11,115 nt of DNA, taken from the NCBI GenBank assembly GCA_023264315.1, contig JALQST010000063.1, positions 1-11,115 on the forward strand, in the 5' to 3' direction. The position numbers and the translations under genes were made by a program. Source of the DNA: Nodosilinea sp. BSH.14. GTDB lineage: Bacteria; Cyanobacteriota; Cyanobacteriia; Phormidesmidales; Phormidesmidaceae. Under the pieces are notes generated by a model, which saw only the letters and a program-made list of their open reading frames with translations, was not told the origin of the DNA and ran no database searches. Positions 6,810 to 11,115 of the stretch are shown here, piece by piece (the first letter of the stretch is position 1; every line of letters begins with the position of its first letter).

Positions 6810-6880
6810 GGCTTTAAGGATATCTGCAACCCTAAAACTTAACCCTGACAAACCACTAGGATCTGACGTTGCCCGATACC

Positions 6881-7480
6881 CTAGGCTTCGGGGGTGGGGC
6901 TTTCTTCATCAGCGACATCGGCGACATCGGCCATGGTTTTACGGGCGGCGAGGGCAGCGGCCAAAAGGGAAACGCCGCTAAACAGTAGGCTGATGCCAAC
7001 ATAGAGGCCAATAAACCAGAGGGCGGTGGAGGGCCAGCCGTTGATCACCAAAATCCCCAAGATTAGGGTGATGATCCCGTTGAGCACCACCAGCCAAGAC
7101 ATGGATTGTCCTGCCCGATTGGTGAAGCCCATGATGATGGTAATAATCCCTTCCGCGATGAACAAAATGCCAAAGCTGAGGGTGAGAAGCGCCACGCCTT
7201 TGAGTGGGTTAAAAATGATATACAACCCAGCTAAGCCATAGAAAATGCCGACCACTAGGGTAAGCCAGCGTCCGCGTACGGGATCGGCCTGAAAGGATTG
7301 CACAATCATAGTGATGCCACTGATCAGTGCAATCCACCCCAACATCAAAACAATAAAGGCGGAGGCATAGAGGGGCGAGAAAATAGCCAGCGCCCCCAGC
7401 AGAATCAGCACAATACTTAGGGTAATGACCCAGTTCGTGGCTGTGTTGATGTCCGCAGGTGCTAATAAATTGGGTGTCAT
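6881..7480 (-). CDS. HdeD-like (DUF308) multi-pass membrane protein
   Basis: With the ATG at 7478-7480 the product has 199 residues. It is very hydrophobic, with about six membrane helices arranged as repeated pairs, a short polar N-terminus and an acidic C-terminal tail (DVADVADEESPTPEA). Segments such as GWIALISGITMIVQSF and ILFIAEGIITIIMGF are typical of DUF308, the family of E. coli HdeD, an acid-resistance membrane protein. Many HdeD-like proteins in cyanobacteria have no proven role. The ATG start is preferred over an in-frame TTG at 7541-7543 because AAGGA lies 7 bases upstream of it, and because the longer form would begin inside the likely promoter. The gene has its own candidate promoter with a palindrome (7517-7544). 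The stop is TAG. Confidence 0.85.
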   Translation of the reverse strand: MTPNLLAPADINTATNWVITLSIVLILLGALAIFSPLYASAFIVLMLGWIALISGITMIVQSFQADPVRGRWLTLVVGIFYGLAGLYIIFNPLKGVALLTLSFGILFIAEGIITIIMGFTNRAGQSMSWLVVLNGIITLILGILVINGWPSTALWFIGLYVGISLLFSGVSLLAAALAARKTMADVADVADEESPTPEA

Positions 7481-7516
7481 AATCTTGTCCTTGTTTATCC
7501 AGAGTGCTCGAAGCTC

Positions 7517-7544
7517 ACTATAGCGGGTTCTTTGCCTCGGCAAA
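7517..7544 (-). promoter_or_regulatory. Candidate promoter with overlapping palindrome for the HdeD-like gene
   Basis: On the minus strand a -10-like TATAGT (7517-7522) lies 15 bp from a -35-like TTGCCG (7538-7543). The -10 matches five of six consensus positions, but the spacer is shorter than the ideal 17. The perfect inverted repeat TTTGCC-TC-GGCAAA (7531-7544) covers the -35 region and would be a suitable operator site. Assignment is by inspection only. Confidence 0.4.
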
Positions 7545-7558
7545 CGTCTGGATCCACC

Positions 7559-7915
7559 CTATTGCGAGGAACGGGCCTTGCCCTTGGCGAGGGTGCCCTG
7601 GGCGAGAATGATTAGGGGTAACACCACCATGGCCAGCAGCACCCAGGACACGATGTTCCCCCCTAGGGCCATTTTCAGCAGCCCCAGGGCCAGCCCACCA
7701 AACACCACCCACCCAGAAATCAACACCCACCACGGGGCCAACCCACGGGAGAGGCGGCTGTAGGCCATGCCCCGCTGCTCAATGCGGCCCAGAATATCTT
7801 GGCCGGAGGGCACCCGATCCAGGTTCAGCGGGCTTTGATCCGCTGGGATCTCGATGGCATACTCCTCGGGCTTTTGTTCGGGCAGATAATCGTTGAACTC
7901 GTTGGGGTCGGGCAT
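7559..7915 (-). CDS. Small two-helix membrane protein of unknown function
   Basis: The product has 118 residues. The first ~55 are polar and acidic (MPDPNEFNDYLPEQKPEEYA onward). Two hydrophobic helices follow, WWVLISGWVVFGGLALGLL and VSWVLLAMVVLPLIILAQG, joined by a short loop, and the end is basic. This suggests a membrane protein with both termini in the cytoplasm. I do not recognise the family and give no function. Codon use resembles that of its neighbours, and the reading frame is clean from ATG (7913-7915) to TAG. No good ribosome-binding site is visible. It lies 78 bp upstream of the HdeD-like gene on the same strand, though the HdeD-like gene seems to have a promoter of its own. The AstE-like gene ends 100 bp further upstream. 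Confidence 0.65.
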   Translation of the reverse strand: MPDPNEFNDYLPEQKPEEYAIEIPADQSPLNLDRVPSGQDILGRIEQRGMAYSRLSRGLAPWWVLISGWVVFGGLALGLLKMALGGNIVSWVLLAMVVLPLIILAQGTLAKGKARSSQ

Positions 7916-7963
7916 AGTAGGTCGGTGAAAACAAGGGGATGGCTAGTAGGGTATCAGGTTGCT

Positions 7964-7982
7964 GCCCCCGGTGTCAGGGGGC
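7964..7982. other. Short GC-rich hairpin downstream of the AstE/AspA-like gene
   Basis: GCCCCC (7964-7969) and GGGGGC (7977-7982) form a six-pair GC stem with a seven-base loop. It lies 33 bp past the AstE/AspA-like stop on the minus strand. No T-run follows, so it is at best a weak terminator candidate. Confidence 0.35.
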
Positions 7983-8015
7983 GTTGGGGCGTCCGACTGG
8001 GGGGGTGGGAAGACC

Positions 8016-9095
8016 TCACCCCTGCGATTGATCCCGCTGATAGAGGATTTGCATCACCCGCGATCCCGGTTCGCAGAGGGCATCACGGGCGACGATGGCC
8101 ACCACCCCCGCCACGGGGCTGTGGTAGTCCGCCACCACGTCGCCAAAGGCATTGCGTTGCAGGGCCACCGGCTGCCCCGCCTCCACGGGATCCCGCAGAT
8201 CCACCAGCAATTCCAAAAAGCCCCCCTGGGTGGAGCGGATGGAAGCCAGTCCGTTGCCAAAGATCGTGCTCACCTCGGCGGCGGTGCGGCCTAGGGGGCC
8301 AGGGACAATGCCCTGCTGTTTGAGGACGTTTAGGCTACCTTCCACGGCCAGGGCAATTTTGTCGGGGTCAAAGCAGCGGGGGGAGCCAATTTCCACCGTC
8401 AATGCGGGAATGTTGGCCGTCACAAAGGCGGTTTCTAGGGTACCCGCTAGGCCCGGATCATCCATGACCTGATCCACAGGAAACAGTTCCGCCATCTGCC
8501 GCACCGCTGGTTGGCGCAGGTCGGCGTAGAGAAACAGGGCAAAGTCGCTGCCGGTGGTGACGGTATGGTAATCCATCGCCACATCTAGGTTGGGCTGAAA
8601 CAGGCGGTTCCACAGCAGCCCCGCATGGCGGCTGGGGGCGGTGTCGCCGTTTTCATCCCCCGGCCAGAGGCGGTTGGGGTCGTAGGGGGTGCCGCCGCCC
8701 TGGGCCGTGGGCCACCAAGATTGGGTATATTCCACCGCCGGACGGGACACCCCAATGGCTGCCAGCACCGTCCCAGCCATCTCCGCCGGGTTCAACTGGG
8801 CCATGATGCGCTGCACGGCGCTGATGGAACTCATCTCGTCGCCGTGGACTCCGGCCACCAAACCCACACACGGGCCGGGATGCGCCCCCTTAGCCACCAT
8901 CACCGGCACATACCAATGCTGGCCGCTGCCCATCTGTACCCCCTGGAAGTAAACGCGGTGGTGTTGGCCGGGGGCGAGATCCGCAACGGCCAACTGGCTC
9001 ACCACCGGGATGCCCTGGATTTGGTCGCCCGTGTATACCGTGGTGGTGGATGCGGGCGTAGATGGATGGGGGGAAAGGGGGAATACGGAAGTCAT
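8016..9095 (-). CDS. Succinylglutamate desuccinylase / aspartoacylase (AstE/AspA) family metallohydrolase
   Basis: The 359-residue product fits the M14-like AstE/AspA zinc hydrolase family, which removes acyl groups from N-acyl amino acids or acts as a carboxypeptidase. Zinc-site residues are visible: H84 and E87 in AGVHGDEMSS, and H177 in DVAMDYHTVT. The probable general base is E235 in TVEIGSP. The DPNRLWPG motif (139-146) corresponds to the family's NR-x-FPG substrate-binding segment. The last ~90 residues (from about 270) are strand-rich with GGFLELLVDLRDPVEAGQPV, the beta-barrel domain usual in these enzymes. No astABCD genes are nearby, so arginine succinyl-transferase catabolism is not supported and the substrate is unknown. 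The ATG is at 9093-9095; the sequence just upstream is pyrimidine-rich on the coding strand with no visible ribosome-binding site. The stop is TGA. Confidence 0.85.
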   Translation of the reverse strand: MTSVFPLSPHPSTPASTTTVYTGDQIQGIPVVSQLAVADLAPGQHHRVYFQGVQMGSGQHWYVPVMVAKGAHPGPCVGLVAGVHGDEMSSISAVQRIMAQLNPAEMAGTVLAAIGVSRPAVEYTQSWWPTAQGGGTPYDPNRLWPGDENGDTAPSRHAGLLWNRLFQPNLDVAMDYHTVTTGSDFALFLYADLRQPAVRQMAELFPVDQVMDDPGLAGTLETAFVTANIPALTVEIGSPRCFDPDKIALAVEGSLNVLKQQGIVPGPLGRTAAEVSTIFGNGLASIRSTQGGFLELLVDLRDPVEAGQPVALQRNAFGDVVADYHSPVAGVVAIVARDALCEPGSRVMQILYQRDQSQG

Positions 9096-9150
9096 GGCGA
9101 GTCAGGAGGGAAAGGAAGTGTAGATGTTGTCGGGAGGGGGAGGTATTCAC

Positions 9151-9185
9151 AAAAATAGCCCCTTGGCTGACGGACCAGGGGGCTA
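9151..9185 (-). terminator. Intrinsic terminator downstream of rpsD
   Basis: On the minus strand TAGCCCCCTGG pairs with CCAAGGGGCTA (10 of 11 bases) around an eight-base loop and is followed at once by TTTTTG. It lies 85 bp after the rpsD stop. This is a textbook Rho-independent form, so rpsD transcription should end before the AstE/AspA-like gene. Confidence 0.85.
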
Positions 9186-9233
9186 GGAGAAGTAAGAGTA
9201 AGTCGTTATGGGCGGTAAGTGATAGGAACTATC

Positions 9234-9270
9234 AGCCAGCAGCCAAAACGGTCTCGAAAGCCAGCAGCCA
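9234..9270. repeat. 12-bp direct repeat pair at the 3' end of rpsD
   Basis: AGCCAGCAGCCA occurs at 9234-9245 and again at 9259-9270, the second copy abutting the rpsD stop codon. In addition GAAAGCC (9256-9262) and GGCTTTC (9274-9280) are inverted repeats that enclose the stop codon, and can be extended by CTC/GAG with one bulged C. There are only two direct-repeat copies, so this is not a CRISPR array. Confidence 0.7.
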
Positions 9271-9879
9271 TTAGGCTTTCCGAGAGTAGTATTCCACCAC
9301 CAGCAGTTCGTTAATGTTGAGGGCGACCCATTCGCGCTCAATCACCCCATTGACCTTGGCGGTCAATTTAGCCTTGTCGAGTTCTAGGTGGCTGGGCACG
9401 TTGGCCAAGCCGGGGAATTCCAGGTTGGCTTCTACCAGTTTCTTAGAGGCATCGCGATCGCGCACGGTGATCACGTCGCCGGGACGGCACTGGTAGCTGG
9501 GAATGCTTACAGGGCGACCATTCACGCAGATGTGGCCGTGGTTTACAATTTGCCGAGCGGCAGGAATGGTGGGGCCAAAACCGAGGCGGAAGATGGTGTT
9601 ATCCAACCGCATTTCCAGCAGTTGCAGGATCACCAGCCCGGTGGAACCCCCAGCCCGACGGGCTTTTTTCACGTAGCGAAGCAGTTGCTTTTCGGTTAGA
9701 CCGTAGTTAAAGCGAAGTTTTTGCTTCTCTTCTAGACGGATGCCATACTCAGATTTTTTCTTGCGGTCTTGGCCATGTTGCCCAGGGGGGTTAGCCTTGC
9801 GGGGCGTTTTGCGGGACAAACCCGGCAATTCACCCAACCGCCGAACTACCCGTAGGCGGGCACCTCGATATCGCGCCAT
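9271..9879 (-). CDS. rpsD: 30S ribosomal protein S4
   Basis: The 202-residue product is plainly ribosomal protein S4, which binds 16S rRNA early in 30S assembly. The N-terminus MARYRGARLRVVRRLGELPG is of the zinc-free cyanobacterial/plastid kind. The S4 RNA-binding domain is visible at about residues 90-155: EMRLDNTIFRLGFGPTIPAA, then ARQIVNHGHICVNGRPVSIP and CRPGDVITVRD. The C-terminus ends ELLVVEYYSRKA. The length is normal for cyanobacteria. The gene stands alone, as it usually does in cyanobacteria, away from the rpsK-rpoA cluster. The ATG (9877-9879) has a GGAG 11 bases upstream. It has a good promoter (9930-9958) and its own terminator (9151-9185). The stop is TAA. A HIP1 octamer lies inside it at 9454-9461. 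Confidence 0.98.
   Translation of the reverse strand: MARYRGARLRVVRRLGELPGLSRKTPRKANPPGQHGQDRKKKSEYGIRLEEKQKLRFNYGLTEKQLLRYVKKARRAGGSTGLVILQLLEMRLDNTIFRLGFGPTIPAARQIVNHGHICVNGRPVSIPSYQCRPGDVITVRDRDASKKLVEANLEFPGLANVPSHLELDKAKLTAKVNGVIEREWVALNINELLVVEYYSRKA
9454..9461. other. HIP1 octamer GCGATCGC
   Basis: A single copy of the highly iterated palindrome typical of many cyanobacterial genomes lies inside rpsD. It is the only exact copy I noticed in the window, so HIP1 density looks low here. One site could occur by chance. Confidence 0.7.
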
Positions 9880-9929
9880 AAACGTTTACTCTCCGAAAAA
9901 ATTAGGCTTGGAAGCATTCCAAAGCTATT

Positions 9930-9958
9930 ATTTTAACCTGCTGGTTGCCCCGAAGCAA
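9930..9958 (-). promoter_or_regulatory. Sigma-70-type promoter for rpsD
   Basis: On the minus strand TTGCTT (9953-9958) and TAAAAT (9930-9935) are separated by exactly 17 bp. They match consensus at four of six and five of six positions. The -10 element lies about 50 bp upstream of the rpsD ATG, leaving a short leader that contains a GGAG. Confidence 0.6.
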
Positions 9959-10079
9959 GCAATTGTATCCTCCGTGTTTCCCTTTGACGCCGAGGATGGC
10001 GACCGGATGGCGGCGGCGGATGATTTGAGCCTGGTCACTTTGCCGGGGCTAGACGACATGGACGGTCAGTTGTTGGAGA

Positions 10080-10105
10080 AAGGCTAACCCCTAAGGCTAA
10101 CCCCT
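10080..10105. repeat. Perfect 13-bp tandem duplication
   Basis: AAGGCTAACCCCT occurs at 10080-10092 and again, directly adjoining, at 10093-10105. It lies 5 bp past the stop codon of the phycobilin lyase gene. It looks like a simple slippage duplication. Confidence 0.85.
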
Positions 10106-10109
10106 ACCG

Positions 10110-10631
10110 CTAGTCCTTCGCGGGAGCACCGCCCATGCGAATTTCAGAGCAGAAGGAGGCCATCTGTTCCTGATCGCCCACCTTGAACACGCTGGTGCGC
10201 ATCCGGAGGTTGGGATTGGCAAACCACAGGCGTTCTTGCACCGTGCCCTCTGGGGTTTGGGTGGTCAGGGTGAGGACATCGTCATCAAAGCCATACTGCC
10301 CCTGGGGCACGGGCTCCTTGGGGCTGGCTTGCAGTAACACGCCCTGCCCGTCGTCGCCCGGTTGCAACATCACCATTAGGGTGGTGCGTTGGGTATTGCG
10401 GGTGTCGCCATCCATGCGGCTGTCTTGATCGATCTTGAGGCCGCACAGAATCTGTGCGGCCTCTTGGCCCTGGGCTTCGCACAGTTCCACCAAGCTCGCA
10501 TCCGTGGCGGGCAGCACCTCAATCAATAGGTTAGACTGCCCCGCCTTAGAGGTTTGATTGGCTAGGTAGTGGGTGGTGCGCTGGGAAAACCATTTCCCGG
10601 CCAGGGTGTCAACAAAACTCGCGATGTCCAT
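10110..10631 (-). CDS. cpcS: Phycobiliprotein chromophore lyase, CpcS/CpeS/CpcU type
   Basis: The 173-residue cytoplasmic product belongs to the CpcS/CpeS family. These are lipocalin-like beta-barrel lyases that attach phycocyanobilin or a related bilin by a thioether bond to a Cys of phycobiliproteins, usually the Cys84-equivalent. Family marks are GKWFSQRTTHYL near the N-terminus (about residues 12-23), RLWFANPNLRMRTSVFK (about 134-150) and MASFCSEIRMGG at the C-terminus. The middle loop is short compared with the CpcS sequences I remember, so the CpcU or CpeS branch is possible; the symbol is therefore tentative within the family. The ATG is at 10629-10631 and the stop is TAG. The adhE remnant ends 38 bp upstream. 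A -10-like TAGAAT lies at 10667-10672 but lacks a good -35. No phycobilisome structural genes are in the window, which is normal for this lyase. Confidence 0.88.
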   Translation of the reverse strand: MDIASFVDTLAGKWFSQRTTHYLANQTSKAGQSNLLIEVLPATDASLVELCEAQGQEAAQILCGLKIDQDSRMDGDTRNTQRTTLMVMLQPGDDGQGVLLQASPKEPVPQGQYGFDDDVLTLTTQTPEGTVQERLWFANPNLRMRTSVFKVGDQEQMASFCSEIRMGGAPAKD

Positions 10632-10669
10632 GGGCGTTATCTAGCGGGGCCAAGTCACAGGTTTTCATT

Positions 10670-11115
10670 CTACGGCGAATTGCTGCCGCCAAACGATCCT
10701 CCGTAGATCGCAAGGCCCTGGGCCGTGGGTGCGGAGATCGTGGCCTCCATCTGAACGCCCTGGTAGGCTGCGGTATAGAGATCCTTGAGGTCGGTAATCA
10801 GCGGATAGCGGGGGTTGGCGGGGGTGCATTGGTCGTCGAAGGCTTGGTCGGCGATGCCCTCTAGGTGGGTCAAGAAGGTGTGTTCAGCTTCGTTGCCACC
10901 CGTGGCCAAAATGAGGTTGATGTCTCGGTACTGCATCAGGGCTTGGGAGAGGGACCCCGTGGGTTCGTCAATCCAGCCATTGACATCCGCCGGAGCCCCT
11001 GCCGCCACCGCCGCCTCCAACACCACCTTGGCCGCCGCAATGGTGCAACCCTTGGCCCTGGGGTGGGGGAAAAGATAAGACCGTCACTACACCCATGCCC
11101 GTTTCTGCGCATCCT
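10670..11115 (-). pseudogene. adhE: adhE remnant (bifunctional aldehyde-alcohol dehydrogenase) with a large internal deletion and a frameshift
   Basis: Two distant parts of AdhE are joined in one frame. The upstream part (PHPRAKGCTIAAAKV, GAPADVNGWIDEPTGSLSQA, DINLILATGG) matches the N-terminal acetaldehyde dehydrogenase domain, around residues 130-195 of E. coli AdhE. Directly after ATGG the frame continues with FLTHLEGIADQAFDDQCTPA and NPRYPL, which belongs to the extreme C-terminus, about residue 820 onward. Roughly 600 residues are missing, including the catalytic Cys and the nucleotide- and iron-binding parts of the alcohol dehydrogenase domain. The join is near 10894/10895. Further upstream this frame meets a TGA (11084-11086), while LIFSP, which should precede HPRAK, is in another frame, consistent with loss of one C in the run 11065-11069. 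The 3' end is TAG at 10670-10672. The remnant continues past the right edge. Intact AdhE makes ethanol from acetyl-CoA; this copy cannot. Confidence 0.85.

Larger units (their letters stand above)
6638..6880. other. Convergent intergenic region (243 bp) rich in inverted repeats
   Basis: The spacer separates the rightward FGE gene from the leftward HdeD-like gene. It contains no supported gene. Two separate inverted-repeat elements (6657-6727 and 6755-6809) take up about half of it. Frames running through it encode repeat-derived sequence such as an AEPVEA motif on the minus strand and are not genes. No canonical T-run terminator is seen for either flanking gene; the hairpins may serve instead. 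Confidence 0.65.
9880..10109. other. Spacer between the phycobilin lyase gene and rpsD (230 bp)
   Basis: The part next to rpsD is AT-rich and holds the rpsD promoter and leader. The middle (about 9965-10079) is GC-rich and has no supported gene. A plus-strand frame ending at TAA 10085-10087 runs through it, but it has no good start and continues antisense into rpsD. At 10080-10105 is a 13-bp tandem duplication. Confidence 0.6.

Noticed and set aside
9234..9270. Possible CRISPR-like or iteron array at the rpsD 3' end
   Set aside because: There are only two 12-bp copies with a 13-bp gap, too few and too short for either.
9740..10087. A plus-strand frame ending in the spacer upstream of rpsD
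   Set aside because: About half of it is antisense to rpsD and the remainder has no credible start or family resemblance. The spacer is better explained by the rpsD promoter.

Overview
The window looks like chromosomal DNA of a GC-rich filamentous or unicellular cyanobacterium. The best lineage marker is a CpcS/CpeS-type phycobiliprotein lyase (10110-10631), an enzyme specific to phycobilisome-bearing organisms. Supporting signs are a cyanobacterial-type 202-residue ribosomal protein S4 outside any ribosomal-protein operon, a Slr1106-like prohibitin, and one HIP1 palindrome (GCGATCGC, 9454-9461). Genus cannot be fixed from the sequence alone.

Layout. A plus-strand gene of unknown function with an acidic repeat tract enters at the left edge and ends tail-to-tail, with a 22-bp overlap, against a leftward sodium:solute symporter gene (439-1917). 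To its right lies a tight leftward pair: a TIGR03943/DUF1980 membrane protein (3609-4415) and a membrane-anchored protein with an SbsA-like Ig domain and a predicted beta-propeller (2017-3606). A 309-bp divergent spacer follows. Two rightward genes come next: a prohibitin/SPFH protein (4725-5585) and a formylglycine-generating enzyme with a signal peptide (5633-6637). A 243-bp spacer (6638-6880) holds two unrelated inverted repeats. The rest reads leftward: an HdeD-like membrane protein, a small two-helix membrane protein, an AstE/AspA-type metallohydrolase, rpsD with a clear promoter and terminator, the phycobilin lyase, and at the right edge a wrecked adhE.

How the genes fit together. There is no single pathway. 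Plausible functional groupings are the TIGR03943/propeller pair (2-bp spacing), the prohibitin and exported FGE (same strand, 47-bp gap, both membrane or extracytoplasmic), and HdeD with the small membrane protein (same strand, 78-bp gap). rpsD appears to be its own transcription unit.

Main points of interest. The adhE remnant joins an N-terminal aldehyde-dehydrogenase segment directly to the extreme C-terminus of the alcohol-dehydrogenase domain, having lost roughly 600 residues. The FGE keeps both catalytic cysteines but carries an export signal, and no sulfatase is nearby. The 6657-6727 element can fold in two mutually exclusive ways. I did not find a convincing new multi-gene defence or mobile system here.
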